A stretch of DNA of 58,385 nucleotides, taken from NCBI RefSeq assembly GCF_027484545.1, contig NZ_JAIXST010000194.1, positions 1 to 58,385 on the forward strand, read 5' to 3'. The position numbers and the translations under genes are program-made. Origin of the DNA: Runella sp. (lineage in GTDB: Bacteria; Bacteroidota; Bacteroidia; Cytophagales; Spirosomataceae). Of this stretch, positions 1-9,460 are shown piece by piece. The notes beneath the pieces are model-generated. The model ran no database searches, was not told the origin of the DNA, and was given only the letters and a program-made list of their open reading frames with translations. Every line of letters starts with the position of its first letter. Position 1 is the stretch's first letter.

Positions 1-186
1 AGATCTGTGATTGAACATTCAAACGCTTGGATTGATGGGTTTAAAGCCCTTTTAGTGAGGTTTGAATTTTCAGTCAAAAATTGGATGTCATTGCATTTTA
101 TGGCATTCTCAGTCATTTTCCTACGTAAAATCAATAAAAAAACTAAAGTTTAAACAGGCTCATAAATAAAAATGTCGAATTCAGAG

Positions 187-231
187 TGCAGAATGTCGAA
201 TTTAATAGTTTATTTCACTCGACATTCTGCA
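187..231. repeat. Inverted repeat downstream of gnd
   Basis: A perfect 13-bp inverted repeat (187-199 and 219-231, 19-nt loop) sits just beyond the stop codon of the minus-strand gnd gene. Further copies of the same TCGACATTCT word, or its complement, occur near 171 and 240, so this is a small cluster of related repeats. It may act as a terminator, but there is no clear T-run. I see no coding gene in 1-261. Confidence 0.5.
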
Positions 232-261
232 TTCTGACCTCGACATTCTGAATTGGTCATT

Positions 262-1161
262 CTAAATGGCTTTCTCGACGGCGTGGCCGCCGAATTCGTT
301 TCGGAGAGCAGCTACTACTTTACCAGTAAAGGTGTCGTCCTGCTGCGAACGATACCGCATGAGGAGCGATAACGCAATGACAGGCGTTGGAACTCCCATG
401 TCTAAGGCCGTTTCGAGCGTCCATTTTCCTTCCCCCGACGAGTGCATAACCCCTTTGATGGTATCCAATTTGGGGTCTTTGGAAAAAGCATTTTCGGTCA
501 ATTCCATCAGCCAACTTCTCACCACAGAGCCGTGGTTAAACACCCGGGCCACCTGTTCCAAATTAAGGTTATAGTTCGATTTCTCCATCACTTCAAATCC
601 TTCGGCTATGGCCTGCATCATTCCGTATTCGATTCCGTTGTGAACCATTTTTACGAAATGCCCACTACCAGGACCGCCCGCGTGCAGGTAGCCGTTTTCG
701 AGGGAAATATCTCTGAATACTGATTCGCAATAGCTGAATACGTCGTCTTCACCGCCAATCATGGTACAGGCACCCAATAAAGCGCCCTCTACGCCGCCGC
801 TGGTACCGCAGTCTAAGTAGTCAAACCCTTTGGATTTAAGGTATTTATGACGACGTACGGAGTCGTTGAAGTTAGAGTTGCCACCGTCAATGACAATATC
901 ATTGGGAGCAAGATGAGGGAGCAGCGCTTCTATGCAATCATCCACAGGTTTGCCGGCAGGTACCATGAGCCACACCACCTTGCGTCCTTCCAATTGTTGG
1001 CACATGTCCTCTAAACTGTATGCCGGAGCAATGCCTTCCAGAAGGATATTTTTGACATTTTCGGTGACTACATCGTAAGCCACCACTTCATAGCCATGAC
1101 GATGTAGATTAAGTGCTAAGTTGTAGCCCATTTTGCCGAGACCTACGAATCCGATTTGCAT
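262..1161 (-). CDS. gnd: 6-phosphogluconate dehydrogenase, NAD-type short form
   Basis: Oxidative decarboxylation of 6-phosphogluconate to ribulose 5-phosphate in the cytoplasm. The 299-residue protein is the short form (about 300 residues, GntZ/YqeC type) rather than the roughly 470-residue pentose-phosphate enzyme; short forms usually use NAD. The Rossmann motif G7-x-G9-x-x-G12 is at the N-terminus, GGNSN lies at 93-97, SGGVEGA at about 121-127, and the catalytic pair K171 and N175 is in the HFVKMVHNG segment. It follows susC and susD on the same strand, separated from susD by a hairpin. The gluconokinase on the other side of the regulator makes its substrate, so the locus probably degrades gluconate. 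The pairing resembles gntK/gntZ of Bacillus. Start is ATG at 1161. Confidence 0.9.
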   Translation of the reverse strand: MQIGFVGLGKMGYNLALNLHRHGYEVVAYDVVTENVKNILLEGIAPAYSLEDMCQQLEGRKVVWLMVPAGKPVDDCIEALLPHLAPNDIVIDGGNSNFNDSVRRHKYLKSKGFDYLDCGTSGGVEGALLGACTMIGGEDDVFSYCESVFRDISLENGYLHAGGPGSGHFVKMVHNGIEYGMMQAIAEGFEVMEKSNYNLNLEQVARVFNHGSVVRSWLMELTENAFSKDPKLDTIKGVMHSSGEGKWTLETALDMGVPTPVIALSLLMRYRSQQDDTFTGKVVAALRNEFGGHAVEKAI

Positions 1162-1191
1162 ATTTTATACGAAGTGAATGAATGATATAAA

Positions 1192-1234
1192 AGAAGTGAG
1201 AAGCAAAATTAACAATTCTAAGCTTCTCACTTCT
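1192..1234 (-). terminator. Hairpin between susD and gnd
   Basis: A 13-bp perfect stem (1192-1204 with 1222-1234, 17-nt loop) lies in the 92-bp gap between the susD stop and the gnd start. On the minus strand it is followed by a short T-rich stretch. It may be a partial terminator that lowers gnd expression relative to susCD, or it may protect the mRNA end. Confidence 0.5.
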
Positions 1235-1253
1235 GAATTTCGGCTTCTTTTTA

Positions 1254-2789
1254 CTATTTATCCCACCACACTTTGGTGTCCAAATCGTCGGCACCCTGAC
1301 GGGCAATGGCTTCTTTAACGTTGGTACTGTTGACCGAAATCTCTGAGTTAGGGTACGTTAGGCGTCGGATGAAGTCACCCTTAATGGATTTTCCCGGGAA
1401 AGGATTGGGCGACAGTTTAGGGAATCCGCTTCTTCGGAAATTGGCAAATGCTTCGGCACCGTTTAGGAAGGAAGCCACCCAATATTGCGTATTGATTTGT
1501 TCCAGTGCATTTGCTGCCACAAAGGGATTGGCCTTTAAATAAGTATCAATGGAAGCCGCCGGCACGGCAGCGTTGGCATCATACAGAGCCAATTGTTCCA
1601 TGTGCAGGCGCACACCACGATTATAATAAGTTTCGGCAGTCGTGCCGGTTACCCATCCCCTCTGGGTGGCTTCAGCCAGTAAAAGTTGCGTCTGAGCAGC
1701 CGTTACCAAAAACGTGGGAGCGGTATTTTTGGTCATGCGGGTTCTATCAACTTGACTGAAATCGTAAAAACTTGCCAATTTGTTAAGTGCTACTTGAGAG
1801 GCTATGGTGCTGTTGTTGAATCCAAAAGGCATCCCGATTTGCACAGCGGGATCAGTAGAAGCGCGTGAGGCCACTTGTTCGGGGCCTGATTTTGCCCCAA
1901 TATACCGTACGGCAATGGATCTTAAGCGCGGATCATTGGTGTTTTTAAGAAAATCAGCAAAAGGAGCGGCTAAATATACGTTGGCGGCTTCGGTTGCGTT
2001 GAGTAGGTTTCCGATACCGTTTACGTAGCTGGCATCATGGCGAATTATGGCGTTGTCGGCGTTAATCTCCATCACACCGGCCTGAGCGGCGCGGGCTACT
2101 ACCTGCTGGGCTTGGGCGGCATCTACTTTGCTCAAACGCATACCGGCACGAAGCAGCAGCGAATTGCCGTATTTTTTCCAAAGTGCAATATTGCCGGTAT
2201 ATAATATATCGGCAGTCTCTATCGTCTTAGAAGCATCCAAAGCCGTGGTAGCCTCGGTAAGCTCTTTAATAATGCCCGCATAAACTGATTGCTGGGTGTC
2301 GTATTTTGGCGAAAAAACCTGAGTGGTATAGCCTTTTGAAGCATCTGTGTAAGGTATGTCCCCGTAGGTGTCCGTCAAAATCATAAAAGCGTTGGCTTGA
2401 AGAATTCTGGCCATGTTGGTCAGGTTGCTGCGGTTAGGCAGGGCTTTGGTTTGATCAATTACATCCTGCGTATGTCGGATAACGGAACGATAATATTTCT
2501 GCCAGTTCTGCACCGTATTATCACGGATGTCCTGATTGAAATTAGCCCCTGCCAATACGCCTTCGTTGGGAGTGATCATTTGTTGAACAATACCCATATC
2601 GTAAAAGATAGAGCTGTTCGTAAAAGACGAATTAACAGTGGCATTGTTAAGGATAAACACCGGATTGATGGCGGTAGCGGCGGTCTTGTTGATGTTGAGA
2701 TCATCAAAGCCGTTATCGCAGCCTGTCATCAAGCCCCCTAACCCCCAGAGGGGGAGTAAAAGAGCGATTGTTTTTATTATTTTTTTCAT
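1254..2789 (-). CDS. SusD/RagB-like nutrient-binding outer-membrane lipoprotein
   Basis: Surface lipoprotein that caps the SusC channel and captures ligand. The 511-residue protein has a lipoprotein signal peptide with lipobox ending at Cys24 (LMTGC). The segment beginning NGFDDLNINKTAATAI and the alpha-helical body match the SusD-like_2 branch of the family. It lies 69 bp downstream of susC on the same strand, as in nearly all SusCD pairs. The hydrophobic core of the signal peptide (about residues 11-20) is encoded by a copy of a GC-rich palindromic repeat that also occurs in non-coding places in this window. Ligand is unknown; the flanking gluconate genes suggest an aldonate or an oligosaccharide yielding one. 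Confidence 0.9.
   Translation of the reverse strand: MKKIIKTIALLLPLWGLGGLMTGCDNGFDDLNINKTAATAINPVFILNNATVNSSFTNSSIFYDMGIVQQMITPNEGVLAGANFNQDIRDNTVQNWQKYYRSVIRHTQDVIDQTKALPNRSNLTNMARILQANAFMILTDTYGDIPYTDASKGYTTQVFSPKYDTQQSVYAGIIKELTEATTALDASKTIETADILYTGNIALWKKYGNSLLLRAGMRLSKVDAAQAQQVVARAAQAGVMEINADNAIIRHDASYVNGIGNLLNATEAANVYLAAPFADFLKNTNDPRLRSIAVRYIGAKSGPEQVASRASTDPAVQIGMPFGFNNSTIASQVALNKLASFYDFSQVDRTRMTKNTAPTFLVTAAQTQLLLAEATQRGWVTGTTAETYYNRGVRLHMEQLALYDANAAVPAASIDTYLKANPFVAANALEQINTQYWVASFLNGAEAFANFRRSGFPKLSPNPFPGKSIKGDFIRRLTYPNSEISVNSTNVKEAIARQGADDLDTKVWWDK
2731..2757. repeat. GC-rich palindromic repeat inside the susD signal-peptide codons
   Basis: This stretch of C-run, short spacer, C-run, then G-run is one of five related units in the window (others near 2829, 7071, 24481 and 24565). 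Read on the minus strand it encodes about ten codons of the SusD signal peptide, with residues such as PLWGLGGL. Confidence 0.6.
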
Positions 2790-2828
2790 TGTTCAATTAT
2801 TTGTAGGTGTCCCCGAAAGCATTGTATT

Positions 2829-2855
2829 AAGCCCCCTTCAGGGGTTTGGGGGCTT
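2829..2855. repeat. GC-rich palindromic repeat between susC and susD
   Basis: A second copy of the C-run/G-run palindromic unit, flanked by AAG and CTT, occupies most of the 69-bp gap between the susC stop and the susD start. It could form an intercistronic hairpin that adjusts the SusC:SusD ratio, but it belongs to a dispersed family. Confidence 0.55.
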
Positions 2856-2858
2856 GAA

Positions 2859-5800
2859 TTAAAATTTAACGTTCAAATTAAAGCCCACACTGCGCGTAGT
2901 AGGCAAGCCTGTTGATTCCATACCCACGAGGTTGTCTGACGAGTAGCCAAATGATTCAGGGTCGATATTGTCCACCCATTTCTTGAGCATCAACACATTG
3001 TTGGCTACCAGACTCAGTTTGGCGGACTTAACAGGGAAGTTTTTGGGTAAAAGCTTTGTAATGTCATACCCTGCCGTAATTTGGCGCAATTTCCAATAGC
3101 CCCCATCATAGATGATAGGTTCTATCAAGGCTTGCGAGCGTACTACCGACCAATAATCCTGCACGGGCGCTTTCACAGCATTCACTTCTCCTTTTTCGTT
3201 TACGCCTACCCCCAATACGCCACCTTCGCGGCCTACCAATGTCATTTTGTTTAATCCATGACGCACTGCGTTGAAGTTAGTACCGGAAAGCATCATATTT
3301 CCCAGTTTGAAATCAATCAAAAACGATAAGTTGATACCTTTGTAATTGAAGGAGTTATTGATGCCTCCCACCCATTTTGGTAAAGCACTGCCGAAGGAAA
3401 TCAAATCGGGCGTGCGAAGCGGAAGGCCATTCGCACCAAAAATCATTTGCCCTTGTTCATTTCTTCTAAATCCAAAACCATAAATTTGCCCCATTTCCTG
3501 ACCTACTATCTGGCGCAATTCTCCGTTGAAGACGTGTGTGCCAACGGTAATACGCTCACCGGGAGTGTCTGTCAAAAGGCTCAACACTTTGGTCTTGTTA
3601 TAAGAAGCATTGAAGGTCAAATCCCACTGAAAATCGGATGATTTGATAGGTACTAAACCCAGCAATGCCTCCGCACCGTTGTTTTGGCTACGGCCGCTGT
3701 TTATCAGGGTACTTGTAAAACCGGAAGCATCAGATATTTGTGCCGAAACGATTTGATCTTGGGTAAGTTTCTGATAAATGGCGGCATCTAATGTAACGCG
3801 GTTTTTAAATAACTTCAACTCTAAACCAATTTCTTTTTCTGAAATACGCATCGGGCGTAGGTTGGCGTTGGGTACGGTATTCCCCGATGAGCCGCCCACC
3901 GGTTGCCCGCCAAATAAATTGGCGTTGATACCATAAAAGAGCGACTGTGAGTAAGGGCTTACGTCGGTATCACTACCCACCTCGGCATAGGCAGCGCGAA
4001 GTTTACCGAAAGATAGCCAATTGGGCGTGTTTTCAAATGCCTGAGAAAACACATAACTTGCCGAAACAGAGGGATACAAAATGCTGCGGTTGGCAGGGGC
4101 CAGCGTGGAAAACCAGTCGTTGCGGGCAGTAACGTTTACAAACAAATAATCTTTGAAAGAAAATTCTGCCGAGCCATACAACGAATTGACCGCTCTTTCC
4201 GAAAGTCCGTACTGGGGATCTTTCAAGCGGCCATTCATTACGGTATAAAGCCCACGCACTACAAAATCCTGTACTTGAACTGAGTTTAGATCTGAACGAC
4301 GATATAATTGATTGCCACCCACATTGACATCAAGGCCGAAGTTGTCAAAGGTTTTTGTGGCTGCTACCAGAAAATCAAGGTTGGTTTCTCTAAATCTCCG
4401 CGACTCTTGGGTGTAAATACCGTTCACAAAACCAACGGGTGCTGCCGCAAGTGAAGCTTGGCCTGTAGGAAAATTGTTATAATCCTGGTCACGCGACCAG
4501 TAATCTTGCCCTACGCGCCCCTGTATATATAGCCAGGGAGTCATGTTGTATTTGACTGAGATATTGCCAAAAAGGCGGTCACGGCGAATATTCTGAAACT
4601 GCTCCGATAGCGTAAAGTAAGGATTGGTTCGGTTCATGAACCGTGAATAGATAAATTCATTACCTGCAGCATTAAATTTCTTGGCTTCCAATAAATCCAA
4701 CGGCATGGAATTAGCCATGTTGGCAATAGAAGTTGGAATAGAGTTATCTTGGTTGGCAATGTTTGGCGGATTTTTGTTGTATTCCTTAGAGTAATTAATG
4801 TTGCCCGCAAAACTTATTTTCTTTGACAAATCATACGCAAATCCAAAATTGATGGTCTTACGGTTGAAGCTATTATTGGGTACAATTCCTTTACTGTCCA
4901 TGTTAGAAATTGAAAGATTCAAACCGCCTTTGTCTGAATTGGTAGCCAAAGAAACCGTATTGGTAAAGTTGGAGCCATTGCGGTAGAATTTTCTGATGCG
5001 GTTGTAAACAGGCTCATACGGTACTGTGACGCCATCAAAAAGTATATGGGTCATGCCGGGCTGAAATTTCTCCCCAAACGACCATTGACCCGAAGTGGGG
5101 TTGGGGGTAGTGGGGCGAACACCGTTCTCACCTTGACCGTATTCGTATTGATAATTAGTGAAGTCAAGCGGGGTTTCGTTGGTGTAGTTGGTGTTGTAGG
5201 TAACGCCAATGCCCTTGCTGTCGCCTTTAGATTTGGTTGTGATCATGATTACGCCATCTTTAGCCCGAGAGCCGTACAGGGCGGCCGCCGTTGCCCCTTT
5301 CAAGACCGTCATGCTTTCGATATCGTCGGGATTGATAGAACTGAGACCATCGCCACCGTCAGAGGTATTGCCGCTGCCGCGTACTCCGATAGAGTTGTCG
5401 GATGCCGCGTTGCCGGGGTTAGTACCAAAGTTTGTATTGTCAATCGGTACACCGTTTACCACAATGAGCGGGTTGTTTTGCCCCGAAATAGAAGACTGCC
5501 CCCGAATCCTGATTTTGGAAGTACCTGCCGGTCCTGTACCCAGACCGGAAATATTTACGCCCGCAATTTTCCCTTGGAGGGTATTCATGAAGTTAGGTGA
5601 TCGGTTTTCAGTAAGCGCATTCGCGTTGATGGTCGTAGTGGCGTATCCCAGTTTTTTGGACTCTTTTTTGATACCGAGAGCAGTAACTACTACTTCCTGC
5701 AATGCTTCGGCGCTTTCGGCGAGTGAAACATCAATTTTGGTCTGATTTCCAATAGAAATCTCTTTAGGGCTATAACCGATGAAACTGAAAACCAAAGTAG

Positions 5801-6017
5801 CTCCTGAGGGGGCGTTAATGGCGTAGTTTCCGTTTCCGTCGGTAGATGTACCCGTATTGGTTCCTTTTACCAATACGGACACGCCGGCTAACGCTGATTT
5901 GTCATTTGCATTTGTGACAGTGCCACTTATGCGGGTTTGCGCCCAAAGTGTGCTTTGGATCGCCAGGTAAGCCATCAATAGTAGGGCAACTCGTGGCAAG
6001 GATAAACGTTTTCTCAT
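2859..6017 (-). CDS. SusC/RagA family TonB-dependent outer-membrane transporter
   Basis: TonB-linked beta-barrel that imports a substrate delivered by the adjacent SusD lipoprotein. The 1052 residues include a signal peptide ending near residue 26 (TLWAQ), a carboxypeptidase-like beta-sandwich domain (about 28-105), the TonB-box region EVVVTALGI near 107-116, a plug domain with RIRGQSSISG and NPLIVVNGVPID, and a long barrel ending in an aromatic residue (VKF). Length is normal for the family. It is first in a minus-strand run susC-susD-gnd and is divergent from an AraC regulator. A weak start context without Shine-Dalgarno is typical for the phylum. Confidence 0.93.
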   Translation of the reverse strand: MRKRLSLPRVALLLMAYLAIQSTLWAQTRISGTVTNANDKSALAGVSVLVKGTNTGTSTDGNGNYAINAPSGATLVFSFIGYSPKEISIGNQTKIDVSLAESAEALQEVVVTALGIKKESKKLGYATTTINANALTENRSPNFMNTLQGKIAGVNISGLGTGPAGTSKIRIRGQSSISGQNNPLIVVNGVPIDNTNFGTNPGNAASDNSIGVRGSGNTSDGGDGLSSINPDDIESMTVLKGATAAALYGSRAKDGVIMITTKSKGDSKGIGVTYNTNYTNETPLDFTNYQYEYGQGENGVRPTTPNPTSGQWSFGEKFQPGMTHILFDGVTVPYEPVYNRIRKFYRNGSNFTNTVSLATNSDKGGLNLSISNMDSKGIVPNNSFNRKTINFGFAYDLSKKISFAGNINYSKEYNKNPPNIANQDNSIPTSIANMANSMPLDLLEAKKFNAAGNEFIYSRFMNRTNPYFTLSEQFQNIRRDRLFGNISVKYNMTPWLYIQGRVGQDYWSRDQDYNNFPTGQASLAAAPVGFVNGIYTQESRRFRETNLDFLVAATKTFDNFGLDVNVGGNQLYRRSDLNSVQVQDFVVRGLYTVMNGRLKDPQYGLSERAVNSLYGSAEFSFKDYLFVNVTARNDWFSTLAPANRSILYPSVSASYVFSQAFENTPNWLSFGKLRAAYAEVGSDTDVSPYSQSLFYGINANLFGGQPVGGSSGNTVPNANLRPMRISEKEIGLELKLFKNRVTLDAAIYQKLTQDQIVSAQISDASGFTSTLINSGRSQNNGAEALLGLVPIKSSDFQWDLTFNASYNKTKVLSLLTDTPGERITVGTHVFNGELRQIVGQEMGQIYGFGFRRNEQGQMIFGANGLPLRTPDLISFGSALPKWVGGINNSFNYKGINLSFLIDFKLGNMMLSGTNFNAVRHGLNKMTLVGREGGVLGVGVNEKGEVNAVKAPVQDYWSVVRSQALIEPIIYDGGYWKLRQITAGYDITKLLPKNFPVKSAKLSLVANNVLMLKKWVDNIDPESFGYSSDNLVGMESTGLPTTRSVGFNLNVKF

Positions 6018-6180
6018 CTGGGTGAAAGATTGGAATGATGTAATAATGAAATTATAGGGTGCTTAACTGATTGCAAAAAAAGCATAGTATTGTACAAAAA
6101 ACTTCTACGAATGGACGATGTAGAATTTTGCAATATTTTTATGTTTTATTTAAAAAATTTAATAATTGTTTTTTTAGTAA
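6018..6180. promoter_or_regulatory. Divergent control region between susC and the AraC gene
   Basis: The 163-bp AT-rich gap must hold the promoters of both susC (minus) and the AraC gene (plus) and probably the operator of the regulator. I see poly-A/T tracts but no exact TAnnTTTG box at the right spacing, so no promoter position is assigned. Confidence 0.4.
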
Positions 6181-7053
6181 ATGAATCTACCCGTTCAGCC
6201 GCTTTTGCCGCTGCCTGATTTTGCTCATATAAGAGAGTTAGTACGTCTCAAAAATCCTACCGTTCGTCTCAATGACTGGCCGGTTTCGGTAAGGGGAGGA
6301 GTGCAAATTGTATGCGTTCTGGAGGGGAAATTTGAGTGGATGGTGGAAGGGCAAAGACATGTACTTTATCCCAATGATGTAGTGGTTTTGTGCCCCTGGC
6401 AAGGCTTCGGAAGCCCTACAAATACCCTCGAAATCGGGAGCCTGTCCTGGATTATTTTAGAGCCCGAATTGTTCGAAGTACATAGAGAACTTTTTTTGGG
6501 AAAATGGTCGACAATTAGTGAAAACGACCAAAAACTCATGGGGCGGCTTTTGGTTTCTCATGCCCCTATGGTTTTAAATAATTTGAAGCAGGCCAACGAT
6601 TTGCTGTTACGAATTGAAGCAGAAGTAAAACAGGCTGAATTTGCGTATCAAACTCGTGTTAATCAATTGTTGGACGAATTGTTGGTAACGATTGTGCGTC
6701 ACCTGAGCCAACAACAAAATCAGCGTCGGGATTTCCCCCATGCTTTTGAACAACTCGAACAAATGCTTCGTGATAGTCTGGATCATCCCTGGACAGTAGA
6801 AGAAATGGCTACTGTCGTGGGGTCGGGCAGCACGGCTTTTACGGAAAAAGTGAAGGCTTATTCGGGTTTTTCTCCGCTCAATTATTTGATTAATATTCGA
6901 ATTGCCGAAGCAATGAGACAATTAAGGCAAACGAGTAAGAGTCTGACTGACATAGCATTAGATACGGGCTTTTATTCCTCACAGCACTTTTCGACGACCT
7001 TTAAAAAATTAACAGGTTATACACCGGGACATTTTCGAAAAAAAGCTCCCTAA
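6181..7053 (+). CDS. AraC-family transcriptional regulator
   Basis: Probable activator of the divergent susCD-gnd run and possibly of the downstream gluconokinase. The 290-residue protein has an N-terminal cupin-like sensing part (about 20-110), a helical linker and a C-terminal AraC double helix-turn-helix (about 190-288). The second HTH is conserved: SLTDIALDTGFYSSQHFS followed by FKKLTGYTPGHFRK. No membrane segment, so a cytoplasmic one-component sensor. The inducer is presumably a sugar acid, by context only. The last codons and stop fall at the edge of a GC-rich palindromic repeat that fills the gap to gntK. Confidence 0.85.
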   Translation: MNLPVQPLLPLPDFAHIRELVRLKNPTVRLNDWPVSVRGGVQIVCVLEGKFEWMVEGQRHVLYPNDVVVLCPWQGFGSPTNTLEIGSLSWIILEPELFEVHRELFLGKWSTISENDQKLMGRLLVSHAPMVLNNLKQANDLLLRIEAEVKQAEFAYQTRVNQLLDELLVTIVRHLSQQQNQRRDFPHAFEQLEQMLRDSLDHPWTVEEMATVVGSGSTAFTEKVKAYSGFSPLNYLINIRIAEAMRQLRQTSKSLTDIALDTGFYSSQHFSTTFKKLTGYTPGHFRKKAP

Positions 7054-7100
7054 CCCCAAGGCTAATTAAAAAACTCCCCCATCGGGGGCGGGGGGGCTTT
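7043..7100. repeat. GC-rich palindromic repeat between the AraC gene and gntK
   Basis: A third copy of the dispersed C-run/G-run element (best unit 7071-7100, preceded by a degraded half from 7043). It covers the AraC stop codon and ends 8 bp before the gntK start, so it may form an intercistronic hairpin. Confidence 0.5.
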
Positions 7101-7108
7101 CAATTATT

Positions 7109-8623
7109 ATGAATTGCATTATCACCATAGACATCGGAACCACAAAAGTTAAAGTTTCAGCTTTTGATGAAGCTACCAATTTGATTGGTTGGCGGCAGGG
7201 CACATACCCGACCTTTCATCCACAGCCTGACTACAGTGAACAAGACCCGGAGCAGATTTATCTGACGGTGTTGTATGCGCTTAAAAGCCTGCTTAACGAT
7301 GAATTAACAAAAAAACATCACCCCGTAGCGGTGGTTTTTGGGGCTTCCATGCACAGTATTTTGCCCATTGACAAGCACGGGGTACCCTTGCGAAATGCTG
7401 TCATTTGGGCCGATAACCGGGGACGTGACGAAGCCAATGCGCTCAAAAATTCGGAAGAAGGAAAAGTGATTTATGAACAGACAGGCACCCCCCTGCATCC
7501 CATGTCTCCGTTGGTGAAAATTCGTTGGTTTCGGAATCATACCCCCGCCACTTGGTTTGAAAAAGTCTATAAATTTATCTCCATAAAAGAGTACATCATT
7601 TATCAACTTACGGGGCAGTTAGTTGTTGACCAAAGCATTGCTTCTTCTACGGGTTTGTTCAATATTCATTCGCTGAAATGGGATTCTTTGGCGTTGGATT
7701 ATGCGGGAATTAAGCCCCAACATTTGTCAGAACCTGTACCTATTGATTTTGCAGAACTTAAATTTAAAAAAGAATACGTTCGACTTTTTCGTCTTTCGAG
7801 TGCCACCAAAGTGATTGTTGGAGCAAGCGATGGGTGTTTTGCTACGGTTGGTGCAGGTGTTGTGACCGAAGGAAACGCAACCATCACCATTGGTTCAAGC
7901 GGAGCGATGCGCGTGGCAGGCAAGCAAATGATTCAGGACAGCCAACAGCGATTTTTTAATTACATTTTAACGGAAGGGAAATACATATCCGGAGGCCCTA
8001 CCAACAATGGCGGTGTGGTATTTGAGTGGTTTGTGCAACAATTTGGAGCATCAGGTGTGCATTTGGACATGGAACACACGGTCAAACAATTGCTGATTGA
8101 GGCCGAGCGCGTACCGGCAGGAGCAGGCGGACTTTTGTTTTTACCTTATTTACTCGGAGAGAGAGCCCCACTTTGGAACGCCAATGCACGTGGAGCGTAC
8201 ATTGGGGTCAATATTACTCACGAAAGGCGGCATTTTATTCGTGCTACAGTAGAAGGAATTATTTATGAAATGTTCAGTATCGGTAAACTCCTTCAACAGT
8301 ATCGTTCCATTGAAAATCTATACATCAACGGAGCATACGCAACCCTGCCTTTATTTGCACAGATATTATCTGACGTATTTGGTAAAACGGTTTATGTCAA
8401 TGATAAGCACGACAGCGCGAGTGCAGGAGCTGCCCTATTAGCGCTGACACACTTAGGAGTTTTCAGCGATTTGGAAGCGGCGGCTCAAACCATTCGTTCG
8501 GTAGAAACTTATCAGGCCAATGCCGCTCACCATGCTCAGTATACCCGTTTTGCGGAAATATTTGACCGATTGAGCTATAAGTTGGCCGAAGATTTTGATG
8601 CGTTGGTAGCGTTGCAGGGATAA
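7109..8623 (+). CDS. gntK: FGGY-family gluconokinase
   Basis: Phosphorylates gluconate to 6-phosphogluconate with ATP. The 504-residue protein has the full FGGY-kinase layout: N-terminal phosphate-binding D8-x-G-T-T, the SEQDPE segment near residue 45, WADNRG near 110, TGTPLHPMSPL near 135-145 (characteristic of gluconokinases within the family), GASDGCFATVG in the middle, and a C-terminal GAYATLPLFAQILSDVF helix region. Together with the short 6-phosphogluconate dehydrogenase at 262-1161 it gives a two-step route from gluconate to ribulose 5-phosphate. Substrate assignment rests on remembered family motifs; a xylulose or other sugar kinase is a less likely alternative. Confidence 0.85.
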   Translation: MNCIITIDIGTTKVKVSAFDEATNLIGWRQGTYPTFHPQPDYSEQDPEQIYLTVLYALKSLLNDELTKKHHPVAVVFGASMHSILPIDKHGVPLRNAVIWADNRGRDEANALKNSEEGKVIYEQTGTPLHPMSPLVKIRWFRNHTPATWFEKVYKFISIKEYIIYQLTGQLVVDQSIASSTGLFNIHSLKWDSLALDYAGIKPQHLSEPVPIDFAELKFKKEYVRLFRLSSATKVIVGASDGCFATVGAGVVTEGNATITIGSSGAMRVAGKQMIQDSQQRFFNYILTEGKYISGGPTNNGGVVFEWFVQQFGASGVHLDMEHTVKQLLIEAERVPAGAGGLLFLPYLLGERAPLWNANARGAYIGVNITHERRHFIRATVEGIIYEMFSIGKLLQQYRSIENLYINGAYATLPLFAQILSDVFGKTVYVNDKHDSASAGAALLALTHLGVFSDLEAAAQTIRSVETYQANAAHHAQYTRFAEIFDRLSYKLAEDFDALVALQG

Positions 8624-8633
8624 AAATCGTTTG

Positions 8634-9341
8634 TTAAAATAAATTCCAATTGCCCAATTCATGATAACCTTCCTGCAACTGTCCCGTGCGAAATTGATTC
8701 ACAAATTCGTGAGCTTTACGGGTGGGTTCCAGCAGGCGATAGTTGCCGATGCAGTGTAAAGTGACGGTTAAGCTATCTTCCAAACTCATCTGATTGCCCG
8801 GCGAAATGAAAATCGGGTTTGCCTTGTTTTTACTCCGAAGGGCATACCCAATGACCTCTTCTTTGTCTTTAATCAGCGAATATTGGCCTTTGTAGTCGCC
8901 TGGATGCTGCCATTTTCCAAAAAGAATTTTCTTGGCACAGCCCAATGTTGCCGTTTGAGTAAGGCTGCCAAAATGGGCGGCAATCCCCATTCTTCGCGGA
9001 TGCGCTATCCCGTGTCCATCTACCATGATGATGTCAGGTTTTGTGGGTAGTTGCGCAAAGGCTTCCACCAAAGCCGGTATTTCCCGAAAAGCTAAAAAAC
9101 CGGGTACATAAGGAAAGACAGTCTTACTTTTTACCAACGAGTAAGCAATCGGTTGTAGATCCAAATAACGCAGGATAACAATACCCGCATAAATGATTTC
9201 ACTAAAACGATTCAGGGAAATATCTGCACCCGCGATGGTATGAATGGGCTGTTGTCGGGGAGTTAAATCAATACTTTCACGCAATTGAACTTGAATCGCT
9301 TTGGCTTCGGAGATGGTTAATCGATCGTAGTTGAGCTTCAC
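8634..9341 (-). CDS. nfi: Endonuclease V
   Basis: Repair nuclease that cuts near deoxyinosine (deaminated adenine) in DNA. The 235-residue protein carries all family landmarks: GADIS with metal ligand D40, the lesion wedge PYVPG at 77-81, E87 in FREIPAL, VDGHG with D108, and HPRRMG at 114-119, followed by GCAKK. Length is normal. It is convergent with gntK, with only 10 bp between the two stop codons, and stands alone rather than in an operon. Confidence 0.95.
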   Translation of the reverse strand: MKLNYDRLTISEAKAIQVQLRESIDLTPRQQPIHTIAGADISLNRFSEIIYAGIVILRYLDLQPIAYSLVKSKTVFPYVPGFLAFREIPALVEAFAQLPTKPDIIMVDGHGIAHPRRMGIAAHFGSLTQTATLGCAKKILFGKWQHPGDYKGQYSLIKDKEEVIGYALRSKNKANPIFISPGNQMSLEDSLTVTLHCIGNYRLLEPTRKAHEFVNQFRTGQLQEGYHELGNWNLF

Positions 9342-9460
9342 TGTAAAAGTGGATTAAAAAGCACTTTAAATACATTTTTAGTCAAATTTTCGTTATCTGT
9401 AGGCTTGCCTAAGTCGTTGAAAATTATATCAATACGGTAAAATTGTTGCCTTGGCATGAT

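Noticed and set aside
5046-5745. Two long plus-strand open frames (184 and 178 codons) inside susC
   Set aside because: They are antisense to a clear SusC plug-domain coding region, and their residues show no family pattern.
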